Shown here piece after piece: positions 45,598 to 53,670 of a stretch of DNA of 64,000 nucleotides. The translations under genes were made by a program, and so were the position numbers. Source of the stretch: Deltaproteobacteria bacterium. Lineage in GTDB: Bacteria; Desulfobacterota; Desulfobacteria; Desulfobacterales; G020354645. Each line of letters starts with the position of its first letter. Within the stretch, counting starts at the first letter, position 1. The stretch is from positions 3,614,163-3,678,162 of the forward strand of contig CP070652.1 of the NCBI GenBank assembly GCA_020354645.1, given 5' to 3'. The notes below the pieces were generated by a model that worked only from the letters and a program-made list of their open reading frames with translations, did no database searches and was not told the origin of the DNA.

Positions 45598-46911
45598 TCA
45601 CATCCTGGCAACCCCCAAAAACGCGGCATGCAGCGTGATGCAGACCACCAAAAAGGCTTGTCGCGCGACCGAGGGATCTAATCCCGGAAAATGATAACGA
45701 ATATAGCTATCCTTACAGCTGGCGATACAATCACCACAAAGGGTGCAGGTCAATCCGGGTTTTCGCTGTTCGATATTTTTCATGTCCAAAGCCCCGTAGC
45801 GGCAGACCTTACTGCAGGCGCCGCACTGGTTGCAATCCCGATCTATCCGCAGGCGCCAGGGATTGATTTTGCCCATCAGGTTGCTGATGACGCCGATGGG
45901 ACAGTACGCCGTGCAGTGAACCATCATGCCCCGCCGGGAGGAAAATCCCGCCATAACCCCAACCCCCACCAGACCGAAAATTGCAGCCGATGCAACCGCC
46001 ACACCGGCAGAATTACCCCAAAGTCGCAGGGCAATAGCCGTTGCAACCACCAGGATCAATGTGTAAACCCGGCCGTGACTGAGCCACGAAGGTAAATTTT
46101 TTGGTCTTTTTTTCCACCGCCGGCACAGATAATCATCCCAGGCACCGATATAGCACAGATAGCTGCACCAGGCCGGACCCACCAGCAGCACCGTAACGGT
46201 AAACAGGATGAGCATAAAAAATCCGCTGCCCCGATAAAGCGGGCCCCCCACAATAAGCGCCGGAACCGGAAGGTGAAGTTTTCCGGTCATCAACATTTCC
46301 TGAACTCCGGCCAGGCCCAATATGAGCTGTGCAAAAAAGATCAGCGAGAAGAATCCCCATATTTTTGGGCGTAGGCGTGATGTCGTGTCGTTGCCGATCA
46401 TCTTTTTTCCCACCCAGGTGGCATAAAGACCCAATAATAAAATTTGGAGCCACCCCCAGCCCGGGAAAAAACGGTCGACCAACAAAATCGGCAGGCTTGC
46501 CATATGACGCGCAAAACTCAGAGTCAGCACCGTGAGCCCAAAGATGATCGCCAGGGGAACTGCCAGTTGGGTATCGCGATTAAAAAAGGTTCTAACTCTT
46601 TCCGTCAGAAGCAAGGAAGCCGCGATGGCGGTCAAGGCGGTTACACTTCCGACGATCAGACTCAGTCTGCTCCAGGGCTGACCAAAGGCCATGCGAATTT
46701 TGACCAGATTCAACCAGGTGTCCGCCCAAACGATTACGCCCACGGATAAGACTACAATGAGTACCCATCTTAGCCAGGCCTGCCGGTAAAATACAAGGGC
46801 GACAAAGCTTGCAATCGAAAAGCACAAGCCCCATTGTCCATACCTCAGGAAATGGGCGGATAGGAGCAAGAGGCTCAATACTGCAAGGGTGATTGCTAAT
46901 TTTTTCATCAT
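45598..46911 (-). CDS. Membrane 4Fe-4S polyferredoxin (NapH-like)
   Basis: 437 residues. About eight or nine membrane helices, with CSYLCYIGAWDD and CTAYCPIGVIS at the ends of helices (CxxxC(P) motifs of the NapH family), then two 4Fe-4S motifs, CNQCGACSKVCRYGAL and CTLCGDCIASC, and a last helix. The first motif ends CR rather than CP. It should pass electrons between quinol and a periplasmic or cytoplasmic partner. An FNR-type palindrome lies 115 bases before its start, in a divergent promoter shared with the HD-domain gene. Confidence 0.87.
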   Translation of the reverse strand: MMKKLAITLAVLSLLLLSAHFLRYGQWGLCFSIASFVALVFYRQAWLRWVLIVVLSVGVIVWADTWLNLVKIRMAFGQPWSRLSLIVGSVTALTAIAASLLLTERVRTFFNRDTQLAVPLAIIFGLTVLTLSFARHMASLPILLVDRFFPGWGWLQILLLGLYATWVGKKMIGNDTTSRLRPKIWGFFSLIFFAQLILGLAGVQEMLMTGKLHLPVPALIVGGPLYRGSGFFMLILFTVTVLLVGPAWCSYLCYIGAWDDYLCRRWKKRPKNLPSWLSHGRVYTLILVVATAIALRLWGNSAGVAVASAAIFGLVGVGVMAGFSSRRGMMVHCTAYCPIGVISNLMGKINPWRLRIDRDCNQCGACSKVCRYGALDMKNIEQRKPGLTCTLCGDCIASCKDSYIRYHFPGLDPSVARQAFLVVCITLHAAFLGVARM

Positions 46912-47025
46912 TAAAATTTAAATCTATTCATTACGTGAATACGAGAATCGCCATAGGTTCTTCAAGTTCAGACAAATTTACGAAATTATTGCCGACACTA
47001 TAGGGCCGGTTTCTCAATCTGTGGA

Positions 47026-47039
47026 TTGACTTAGGTCAA
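47026..47039. promoter_or_regulatory. FNR-type palindrome TTGAC-TTAG-GTCAA
   Basis: A perfect palindrome in its half-sites, 115 bases upstream of the polyferredoxin start (46911). Same pattern as the site before the window's Crp/Fnr gene. Confidence 0.6.
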
Positions 47040-47114
47040 GATGCCGTTTTTGTGTCGAGGTTAATTGTTTCTTTTTTTAGCAGGGTGCTTTCTTTTCGAG
47101 AAAATCGTCTCATT

Positions 47115-47128
47115 TTGATTTAGGTCAA
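47115..47128. promoter_or_regulatory. FNR-type palindrome TTGAT-TTAG-GTCAA
   Basis: Second site of the divergent promoter, 124 bases before the HD-domain gene start (47252). The two sites share the centre TTAG. Confidence 0.6.
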
Positions 47129-47251
47129 AGCCAAAAACAATAAGTCACCATAAAATGTGACCAGAAAAAAGAAAGAACCTTTATTTGTTCTGATTATTGA
47201 TTAAATTACAGGTAGTCGTTTTCTAAACGTAAACTAAAAAAAGGATAAACA

Positions 47252-47980
47252 ATGAAATGCCCTGGACAAGATACGCAATACTGGAATGCAGATGCCATTT
47301 TTGAAGTCCCTTGTCCGAAATGTGAATCACCGGTTGAGTTCTTCAAAGATGACACCAGCCGCAAATGTGACAAATGCGGCCACAGATTTCCGAATCCAAA
47401 CATGGACTTCGGTTGTGCCGCATATTGTCAGTATGCCGAACAATGCCTGGGGACGCTGCCGGAAGAACTCTTGGCCCAGAAGGAAGATTTGCTGAAAGAT
47501 CGTGTGGCCATCGAAATGAAACGCTATTTCAAAAGTGATTTCAAACGCATCGGACATGCAACCCGTGTGGCGCGTTATGCAGAAAGAATCGGCAAAAATG
47601 AAAAAGGCAATCTGGCTGTCATTTTATCGGCAGCTTATCTGCATGACATCGGCATACCTGAAGCTGAGCGGAAACATGGCAGTGCGGCACCAGAATATCA
47701 GGAAAAAGAAGGGCCGCCGATTGCACGTTCAATTTTAGTCACGCTGAAAGCCAAAGAAGAACTGATTGATGAGGTATGCGATATTGTCGGGCATCACCAT
47801 CATCCCGGTTGCGATGAAAGCCTAAATTTCAGGGCAGTATATGATGCCGATAGGATTGCAAACCTAGAAGATAATCTAAAAGAGCATCCAATGGCAGCGC
47901 AAAAATTGACCGAACTTATAGAAAAAAACTTTTTAACCGACAGCGGTAAAAAAGAAGCCCTAAAGGTCTTATTGGCCTAA
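47252..47980 (+). CDS. HD-domain phosphohydrolase with zinc-ribbon N-terminus
   Basis: 242 residues. An N-terminal zinc ribbon (CPKCESP and CDKCGHRF) and further Cys (CAAYCQYAEQC) precede an HD domain: GHATRVARYAE, the HD pair in AAYLHDIGIPE, GHHHHPG and YDADRIANLED. The HD fold would hydrolyse a phosphate ester (nucleotide or cyclic dinucleotide). The ferredoxin gene follows after 74 bases. FNR-type sites lie upstream, so it is probably redox-controlled. Substrate unknown. Confidence 0.85.
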   Translation: MKCPGQDTQYWNADAIFEVPCPKCESPVEFFKDDTSRKCDKCGHRFPNPNMDFGCAAYCQYAEQCLGTLPEELLAQKEDLLKDRVAIEMKRYFKSDFKRIGHATRVARYAERIGKNEKGNLAVILSAAYLHDIGIPEAERKHGSAAPEYQEKEGPPIARSILVTLKAKEELIDEVCDIVGHHHHPGCDESLNFRAVYDADRIANLEDNLKEHPMAAQKLTELIEKNFLTDSGKKEALKVLLA

Positions 47981-48054
47981 TCCTGTCGTTCCCGATAATT
48001 GGTTGGTATACCGGGAATTAGTATTTTCAAAAGAAACTTAAAAAGGAGAAACCA

Positions 48055-48822
48055 ATGAAAGTTGTGCGGAAAATAATCGAAATTGATGAAGAACTGTGTG
48101 ATGGTTGTGGACTGTGTGTGCCCTCGTGTGCGGAAGGCTCGCTTGAAATAATCGACGGTAAGGCCCGAGTCGTTGCTGAAAATTTATGTGACGGTCTGGG
48201 TGCTTGTCTGGGTGAATGCCCTCAAGGTGCTCTAAGTATCGTTGAACGAACAGCGGATGAGTTTGATGAAGATGCTGTGGAGAAATATCTGGCGCAAAAA
48301 GAAGAAAACAAAAAAACAGAAAAGCAGGCCGCTTTTGGCGGTTGTCCTTCCGCCAGGATCCAGAGTTTTGCACCATCGACGGCCTGCCAGGAAGCTAATC
48401 AACCCACGACAGTCAAAGCCAAGCAAGAATCGGCGCTGACCCATTGGCCGGTTCAGATCAGGCTGGTACCGCCAACCGCCCCGTTTCTTAAAGGAGCAGA
48501 CCTATTGGTGCTGGCTGATTGTGTGCCGGTTGCCTTTCCGACGCTTCACAGAGATTTCTTAGAAGGCAAGGCCGTTACCATGGGTTGCCCGAAATTCGAT
48601 GATGCCCAGGGGTACATCGAAAAGTTTGCCCAGATTTTCCAGACGGCCGATATAAAAAGTATTACCACGGTTGTCATGGAAGTTCCTTGCTGCTCCGGTC
48701 TTCCCCTGATCGTTAAAAAAGGGTTGGAGAAATCCGGGCGGAATATACCCATGGAGGAGGTGATTATCAGCACCCGCGGTGAAATACTGAGTCGCAAAAA
48801 TCCTCAGGATGCTTTAAATTGA
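48055..48822 (+). CDS. 4Fe-4S ferredoxin-type protein, long form
   Basis: 255 residues. N-terminal ferredoxin domain: CDGCGLCVPSCAEGSLEI gives one full 4Fe-4S set with the last Cys of the second motif, while the second motif CDGLGACLGECPQGAL lacks the usual second Cys, a known trait of this family. A linker (about 80-140) follows, then a domain with LVLADCVPVAF, AVTMGCPKFDDAQGYIEKFA and EVPCCSGLPLIV. It may be an electron carrier or part of a reductase in anaerobes. Ribosome site AAAGGAGAAA before ATG. Confidence 0.85.
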   Translation: MKVVRKIIEIDEELCDGCGLCVPSCAEGSLEIIDGKARVVAENLCDGLGACLGECPQGALSIVERTADEFDEDAVEKYLAQKEENKKTEKQAAFGGCPSARIQSFAPSTACQEANQPTTVKAKQESALTHWPVQIRLVPPTAPFLKGADLLVLADCVPVAFPTLHRDFLEGKAVTMGCPKFDDAQGYIEKFAQIFQTADIKSITTVVMEVPCCSGLPLIVKKGLEKSGRNIPMEEVIISTRGEILSRKNPQDALN

Positions 48823-49159
48823 CCATTCAATTTAACTGCATAAGTGTTTCAAATCAAAAGTTCTCTTTTATTTGCCGATTTCAAATTTTCAGGATGATAA
48901 ATCTTAATTATCTGTAATTATTGATTTTGCTAGTCTATAAGGCGTGTTTGTCGGCAATTGTAGCAGAAAATTTGTATTTTCCGGTGATCAAAAATCTTAA
49001 TTTTGGTCTTTACAGTTTCGTATAAATATGGATATTAAATAAATTTTCCAATACTTGAGATCCTGCGGCAACCACGGTTCGTGAAATCGCCGAGCTTAGG
49101 GCGCGAATCGCATCCAAAAACTTGAAGAGAATAAATAAAATCAATAGGAGGATATATAA
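48823..49159. other. Promoter region of the rubrerythrin gene
   Basis: 337 bases, A/T-rich. It contains GATAAATCTTAATTATC (48896-48912), a palindrome with arms GATAA/TTATC that loosely resembles Fur/PerR boxes, about 250 bases before the rubrerythrin start. This is weak evidence. Ribosome site AGGAGGATATATAA precedes the GTG start. No coding remnant. Confidence 0.3.
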
Positions 49160-49735
49160 GTGGGAAATTTACAGGGTACTCAAACTGAAAAAAATCTTTT
49201 AACCGCATTTTCCGGTGAATCCCAGGCACGCAATCGTTACACCTATTTTGCCAGCCAGGCCAAAAAGGACGGCTATGTACAAATATCCGAAATTTTTACC
49301 GAAACTGCCGACCAGGAAAAGGAACACGCCAAAAGACTTTTTAAATTTTTGGAAGGCGGAGAGGTCGAAATTGTCGGAGCGTTTCCGGCCGGGACCATCA
49401 GCATTACCCTTGATAACCTCAAGGAGGCAGCGGCCGGCGAAAATTACGAGCACACCGAAATGTATCCCGGTTTTGCAAATACTGCCAAGCAAGAAGGCTT
49501 TGGTGAGATTGCCGAGGTTTTCACCGCCATTGCTGTTGCTGAAAAACAGCATGAAAAACGTTATCGGGCATTGGCCGCCAATATTGAAGCCGGACGGGTA
49601 TTTAAGAGGAAGGAATCCGTGGTCTGGCGATGCCGAAACTGCGGCTACCTTCACGAAGATACCGAAGCTCCGCAGCTATGCCCGGCCTGCGCGCATCCAC
49701 AGGCTCACTTTGAGTTGCTGGGTGAAAACTGGTAA
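49160..49735 (+). CDS. rbr: Rubrerythrin
   Basis: 191 residues. Diiron four-helix domain with [47 protein letters not shown] and [14 protein letters not shown], which carry the Glu/His ligands, and a C-terminal rubredoxin domain [11 protein letters not shown]...[11 protein letters not shown] with an Fe(Cys)4 site. It reduces hydrogen peroxide in the cytoplasm. The start is GTG, fixed by a perfect AGGAGG site. First of a run of oxygen-defence genes on the + strand. Confidence 0.95.
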   Translation: MGNLQGTQTEKNLLTAFSGESQARNRYTYFASQAKKDGYVQISEIFTETADQEKEHAKRLFKFLEGGEVEIVGAFPAGTISITLDNLKEAAAGENYEHTEMYPGFANTAKQEGFGEIAEVFTAIAVAEKQHEKRYRALAANIEAGRVFKRKESVVWRCRNCGYLHEDTEAPQLCPACAHPQAHFELLGENW

Positions 49736-49868
49736 ATCAATCAGAGGGTCCCTTATCATGCAAACGGGGAGCTAAACATATAACCAAACTGGATGAACCG
49801 GAAAAAAGACGAATAAAACAAAAAAACAACAGCCCGTTAATAAAATAGCATTAAAGGAGGAGTTAAAA

Positions 49869-50246
49869 ATGGCGAATGTACGTGAAGTCTATAAATGTGA
49901 GGTGTGTGGAAATATTACCGAAGTGCTCCACCAGGGTGAAGGAGAACTGGTATGCTGCGGCCAACCAATGACGCTTTTGGCTGAAAACACGGTGGATGCC
50001 GCACTGGAAAAACATGTGCCGGTCGTCGGAAAAGTTGCAAACGGTTTTAATGTAAAAGTAGGCGAAGTGCCCCATCCCATGGAAGAAAAACACTTCATCG
50101 AATGGGTTGAAATCATTACATCGGATGGACGGCTTTATCGGCAGTGGCTATGTCCCGGGGAGGCGCCTGAGGCAACCTTCAATGTTGAGGCTGACCAGGT
50201 TACCGCGAGAGAATATTGCAATCTGCACGGCCATTGGAAAGGATAG
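49869..50246 (+). CDS. dfx: Desulfoferrodoxin (superoxide reductase, 2Fe type)
   Basis: 125 residues. The N-terminal desulforedoxin domain has Fe ligands Cys10, Cys13, Cys29 and Cys30. The superoxide-reducing centre II has His49 (EKHVP), His69 (VPHPM), His75 (KHFIEW), Cys117 and His120 (CNLHGHW), all present. It reduces superoxide to peroxide, which rubrerythrin then removes. Ribosome site AAAGGAGGAG before ATG. A hairpin follows the stop. Confidence 0.96.
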   Translation: MANVREVYKCEVCGNITEVLHQGEGELVCCGQPMTLLAENTVDAALEKHVPVVGKVANGFNVKVGEVPHPMEEKHFIEWVEIITSDGRLYRQWLCPGEAPEATFNVEADQVTAREYCNLHGHWKG

Positions 50247-50253
50247 AGATATA

Positions 50254-50297
50254 AGAATTTTTTGGTCGGAAGGTTTTTTCCTTTCGACCAGAATTCT
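50254..50297 (+). terminator. Hairpin after desulfoferrodoxin gene
   Basis: GGTCGGAAGG (50264-50273) pairs with CCTTTCGACC (50280-50289; one G-U pair) around six T, and AGAATT/AATTCT extends the stem. A T-rich stretch (TTAATTTTTT) follows a few bases later. It is probably a partial terminator or attenuator inside the operon. Confidence 0.6.
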
Positions 50298-50356
50298 CGA
50301 TTAATTTTTTGAGCAGCGGACTGTCGACAAATTACAACAGGCGAGGAGGTGATAAA

Positions 50357-50512
50357 ATGCCCAGCTGGAAATGTCACAACTGCGGATACACCTTTGAAGC
50401 GGACACGCCACCCAACGAGTGTCCTTCCTGCAAAGAGAAGTGTGAATTCCTCAATAATACATGCTACACACCTGACTGTGAAGCGGAAGGGATAGACCCG
50501 AGAATAAAATAA
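50357..50512 (+). CDS. Rubredoxin-like small protein
   Basis: 51 residues from ATG 50357, fixed by GAGGAGGTGAT. It has WKCHNCGYTFE and CPSCKEKC, a four-Cys rubredoxin/zinc-ribbon pattern, plus extra CYTPDC. Shorter than classic rubredoxins and without their aromatic core, it is more like the rubredoxin tail of rubrerythrins. It stands between desulfoferrodoxin and flavodoxin, so an electron-transfer role is likely. Confidence 0.85.
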   Translation: MPSWKCHNCGYTFEADTPPNECPSCKEKCEFLNNTCYTPDCEAEGIDPRIK

Positions 50513-50527
50513 AGGAGAACCAAAAAG

Positions 50528-50968
50528 ATGGCCAAAGCACTCATCGTGTACACCACCCGTACGGGCGAAACACAGCAAATCGGTGAGTTGATTGCAGAAG
50601 GGATTCGAATTTCCGGGCATGAGGCCACGGTCCTTAGCAACAAGGATGTTAAGAACGAATCCGATTTACAAGGCTATGATGCAATAGTTTTTGGGTCCCC
50701 CACCTATCACGGCGAGATGATGCAGGGGATGAAAACCTTGCTTTTTCTCGCTGAAAAGGCGGGTCTTGACGGTAAAATTGGCGGGGCTTTTGGTGCCTTC
50801 GGATGGAGTGGTGAAGCCCCTGTCCGGATTTACGATACGATGCAACACATCTTGAAAATGAATATGGTAAAAGATCCGTTGATGCTCAAATCCAGTTCGC
50901 TGGGGGGGGGGATCCAAATGGCTCAGGATTACGGACGTGAAATCGCCAAAAAACTGGATCAACAATAG
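50528..50968 (+). CDS. Flavodoxin-like protein
   Basis: 146 residues, flavodoxin fold: FMN phosphate loop TTRTGETQQIG near residues 9-19, VFGSPTYHGEM, and GAFGAFGWSGEAPVRI, closely like the flavodoxin domain of flavodiiron proteins. Lacks any other domain. Ribosome site AAAGGAG before ATG, 15 bases after the rubredoxin-like gene. Probably shuttles electrons in the oxygen-defence island. Confidence 0.9.
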   Translation: MAKALIVYTTRTGETQQIGELIAEGIRISGHEATVLSNKDVKNESDLQGYDAIVFGSPTYHGEMMQGMKTLLFLAEKAGLDGKIGGAFGAFGWSGEAPVRIYDTMQHILKMNMVKDPLMLKSSSLGGGIQMAQDYGREIAKKLDQQ

Positions 50969-50976
50969 AGGTATCG

Positions 50977-51022
50977 ATAATTCAGAGGTTGAAAAAATTG
51001 CTCCGACCCCTGAAATAATTAT
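50977..51022. repeat. Short palindromic copy, GAGGGGTCG family
   Basis: ATAATTCAGAGGT and ACCCCTGAAATAATTAT are inverted around GAAAAAATTGCTCCG. The ends match the outer ends of the large elements at 7936 and 27609. Confidence 0.5.
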
Positions 51023-51050
51023 AAAGTTATTCGATTGAAAGGAGAAAAAG

Positions 51051-51257
51051 ATGCCCAACACCCCCCAACACTGCCCAGGGTTTACGACTTTTAAAAATCT
51101 TAAATCCTTTATTTGCAAATGCCCGGAATGCGGAAAGGAAAAAGAAATATTTTCTGACGAGTTCGATAGACCGCACGTTTGCGCCGGTTGCGGCAAACCG
51201 ATTGACTTTAATCAATGCACGCTTTCGGGTGAAGCCAAGAGCACGGAGCCAGCCTAG
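51051..51257 (+). CDS. Small zinc-ribbon protein
   Basis: 68 residues with CKCPECGKEKE and CAGCGKP, a four-Cys zinc-ribbon or rubredoxin-like site, and little else. Similar short proteins are common in anaerobe redox clusters. Ribosome site AAAGGAGAAAAAG before ATG. Function is unknown; metal binding is the only safe statement. Confidence 0.75.
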   Translation: MPNTPQHCPGFTTFKNLKSFICKCPECGKEKEIFSDEFDRPHVCAGCGKPIDFNQCTLSGEAKSTEPA

Positions 51258-51703
51258 CCCGAATATTTCCTGAAGAAATCGAAAAAATTTTGATAGAGCT
51301 AGAACCCACAAGATTTGAAAGTATAATTCGATTTATTCCTTGCCTGCACAAATTATCAACAAAGAATCTGGGCCATTATTTTTCGATTTTTTCACCCAAC
51401 GGGCAAGCCTGATGCACTCATTTGCTGTGTTATCAGGAGTTCGCTGTCCGCCAAAGCCTTCTGGTGGGCAGCTTCACCCCTGAAGCCTTGCAAATGAGCG
51501 AATCAGGCTCGTGAAATACCCGGGCAATATATGTTTTCAAGAAGGCAATAAGATATAAAGAGACTGGTTTCTAAAGTTTGCGATCTGCTATTTTTAAGAC
51601 AGCTTCTTAAGTATGCTTTACGATAGGTAAGAATAAATAAAGCGGCTTGTTCTGTAGTGCTTAAATCTCAATCGAGTATAGTAAAGCGCAGAGGAGAGGA
51701 GAA
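51258..51703. other. Intergenic region, nothing recognised
   Basis: 446 bases between the zinc-ribbon and cytochrome genes, both on the + strand. No convincing terminator, operator, repeat or coding remnant. The next gene probably has its own promoter here. Confidence 0.45.
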
Positions 51704-52045
51704 GTGAAGGCAAAAACGGTGGTTTTGTTGATTATTGCGATGATATTGATCGTTGGGGTAACTGCGGCTGTCGAGAACAAAGGCGCTGAAAGGATAACTC
51801 TTGCGGGAGACAAATCAGGAAAAGTTTCATTTCCTCATCACCGGCATCAAGACGTCCTGGTCGACTGTAAAATTTGCCATTCCATTTTTCCCCAGAAGGC
51901 GGGTATTATCGAAGAGTTAAAGGCGCAAGGCAAGCTGGTGAAAAAACAGATTATGAACGAACTGTGTACAAAATGCCACAGGGAAAAGAAAAAGGCCGGT
52001 GAGAAAACAGGCCCTGTCACATGTAAAACCTGTCACATTAAATAA
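51704..52045 (+). CDS. Exported tri-haem c7-type cytochrome
   Basis: 113 residues with a signal peptide (VVLLIIAMILIVGVTAA). The mature part has three CxxCH motifs (CKICH, CTKCH, CKTCH) and the extra histidines of FPHHRHQDV that serve as distal ligands in cytochrome c3/c7 proteins. Start GTG after GGAGAGGAGAA. A periplasmic electron carrier; its partner is not apparent among the adjacent cytoplasmic proteins. Confidence 0.9.
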   Translation: MKAKTVVLLIIAMILIVGVTAAVENKGAERITLAGDKSGKVSFPHHRHQDVLVDCKICHSIFPQKAGIIEELKAQGKLVKKQIMNELCTKCHREKKKAGEKTGPVTCKTCHIK

Positions 52046-52058
52046 AGGATCCATTTAA

Positions 52059-53030
52059 ATGTTGGTATTAGGTTTACAGGGGAGCCCCCGAAGGAAGGGT
52101 AACACGAATTATCTGCTTACAACTTTCCTGAACGAAGCGGCCAATTTGGGGGCTAAAACTCAGATTGTTGAGGTAGCAAAAAAAAACATTGTTCCTTGCA
52201 AAGAGTATATTGTGTGCGAAAAGAAGGGTTTTTGCCCAATTGATGACGATATGAAACATGAAATCTATCCTCTATTGCGCCAGGCTGATGTAATCGTCGC
52301 TGCCTCTCCCATATTCTTTTACAATGTGACTGCCCAACTCAAAGCCCTCATTGACAGAAGCCAGACCTTGTGGGCCAGAAAGTATAGACTCAAATTAAAA
52401 GATCCGGCTCAAAATTACCGCCGAGGATTTTTACTGGCCGTTGGGGCCACGAAAGGAAAGAACCTTTTTGAAGGTGTACAATTAACAGCGCAATACTTTT
52501 TCGATGCCGTGGGGGCCAGTTACGAAGGCAGTCTGACTTATAGAAACATTGAAGGTTCCAAGGATATGGAAACCCATCCGTCGGTTCATGAAGATGTAAA
52601 AACAGCCGTGAACAAACTGTTGAAACCGTTAATTGGCAGAAAAAAGGTCCTTTTTGCCTGCCGGGAAAATGCTTGCCGCAGCCAGATGGCCAGCGCATTT
52701 GCCCAACATTATGGCGGGGATAAATTGGATGTATTAAACGGCGGAAGCCAACCGGCAGATACAATTAATTCCGTGATGGTTGAGGCGATGCAGGAGAAAG
52801 AACTGGATATGGCCTTTCGTATCCCCAAGTCGATTAATGAAGCAATTGAGGGCAACCCACCGGAGATGATTATTACTATGGGCTGCGGAGAAGAATGTCC
52901 CTTCGTTCCGGGTGCAAAAATATTGGACTGGGAGCTGCCAGACCCGGCCGGAAAATCCAAAGAATTTATGCGCAAGGTGCGCGATGAAATTGAAAAAAGA
53001 GTGAAAGCGTTAATTAGCGAATTAGCCTAA
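52059..53030 (+). CDS. Fusion of NADPH-dependent FMN reductase-like and ArsC/LMW-phosphatase domains
   Basis: 323 residues. The first ~190 residues are a flavodoxin-fold reductase: GSPRRKGNTNYLL, SPIFFYNVTAQLKALIDRSQ. From ~195 on is an arsenate-reductase domain of the low-Mr phosphatase type: CRENACRSQMA gives the CX5R loop (Cys201, Arg207), and MGCGEECPFVPG carries the resolving cysteines of thioredoxin-coupled ArsC, followed by DWELPDPAGKS. Fusing a flavin reductase to ArsC could let the protein reduce arsenate without separate thioredoxin (inference). Located in the oxygen-defence island, 13 bases after the cytochrome gene. Confidence 0.85.
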   Translation: MLVLGLQGSPRRKGNTNYLLTTFLNEAANLGAKTQIVEVAKKNIVPCKEYIVCEKKGFCPIDDDMKHEIYPLLRQADVIVAASPIFFYNVTAQLKALIDRSQTLWARKYRLKLKDPAQNYRRGFLLAVGATKGKNLFEGVQLTAQYFFDAVGASYEGSLTYRNIEGSKDMETHPSVHEDVKTAVNKLLKPLIGRKKVLFACRENACRSQMASAFAQHYGGDKLDVLNGGSQPADTINSVMVEAMQEKELDMAFRIPKSINEAIEGNPPEMIITMGCGEECPFVPGAKILDWELPDPAGKSKEFMRKVRDEIEKRVKALISELA

Positions 53031-53045
53031 AAATGAGAGAACTAT

Positions 53046-53255
53046 ATGGCTGATCCGGAAGAAACGTATCAGTGCCAGACTGTGAACTGCGGATGTATTT
53101 ACGACCCTGATAGGGGTGACAGAAAAGGCAAAATTCCCAACGGTACCCAATTTAAGAACATGCCTGACGAGTGGTGTTGTCCGGTTTGCGGTGCCGGTAA
53201 AAAAATGTTTAAATCCTTGGCCGGCCCGGGCTCTGTGAAAGAAGAACAAGAGTAG
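53046..53255 (+). CDS. Rubredoxin, variant with CX4C spacing
   Basis: 69 residues. Rubredoxin core IPNGTQFKNMPDEW and CPVCGAGKKMF are clear, but the first ligand pair is CQTVNC (four residues between the cysteines) in place of CxxC, as known for a second rubredoxin of Desulfovibrio desulfuricans. Two more Cys (Cys17, Cys44) flank the ligands. Ribosome site GAGAGAAC before ATG. The classic rubredoxin follows 99 bases later. Confidence 0.88.
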   Translation: MADPEETYQCQTVNCGCIYDPDRGDRKGKIPNGTQFKNMPDEWCCPVCGAGKKMFKSLAGPGSVKEEQE

Positions 53256-53354
53256 GCAACCTTGAAAAACCAAGCGATAAAAGGTTGAAATTTCATTTTT
53301 TAGAAACTATAAGAGATAAAGCGGTTGGTTAGAACAAGAAAAAGGAGGTAAGAC

Positions 53355-53516
53355 ATGGATAGATATGTTTGCGGCGTTTGTGGTTATGTCTACGATCCAG
53401 AGCTGGGTGATCCGGATAATGGCGTGACCCCGGGAACCAAATGGGAAGATGTACCCGATGACTGGGTTTGTCCGGTGTGTGGTGCTTCCAAAGATGATTT
53501 TGAGAAAGAAGACTAA
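53355..53516 (+). CDS. Rubredoxin
   Basis: 53 residues, classic rubredoxin: [45 protein letters not shown]. The four Cys hold one iron. It passes electrons to the flavodiiron protein encoded next, as in the Desulfovibrio rubredoxin-oxygen oxidoreductase pair. ATG fixed by the site AAAGGAGGTAAG. Confidence 0.96.
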   Translation: MDRYVCGVCGYVYDPELGDPDNGVTPGTKWEDVPDDWVCPVCGASKDDFEKED

Positions 53517-53552
53517 TCGGTCGGAATTAGAAACGTCATTTATTTTGACTTT

Positions 53553-53610
53553 TTGATGCCCTTTTCTGTCATAAGAAAACTTTTTATGGCAAAAAGGGCA
53601 TCAATTCTTT
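53553..53610 (+). terminator. Hairpin between rubredoxin and flavodiiron genes
   Basis: TTGATGCCCTTTT (53553-53565) pairs with AAAAAGGGCATCAA (53591-53604), with an inner CATAA/TTATG, and is followed by TTCTTTT. A rho-independent terminator or attenuator separating the two genes. Confidence 0.75.
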
Positions 53611-53670
53611 TGGGTCCCGGAGTTTATTTTATCATACCTTTGAATCAAAAGTATCGTCGAGGAGCAAATA

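Larger units (their letters stand above)
46912..47251. other. Divergent promoter with two FNR-type sites
   Basis: 340 bases between the polyferredoxin gene (-) and the HD-domain gene (+). The only clear content is two TTGAY-N4-GTCAA palindromes, listed separately. No coding remnant. Confidence 0.55.
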
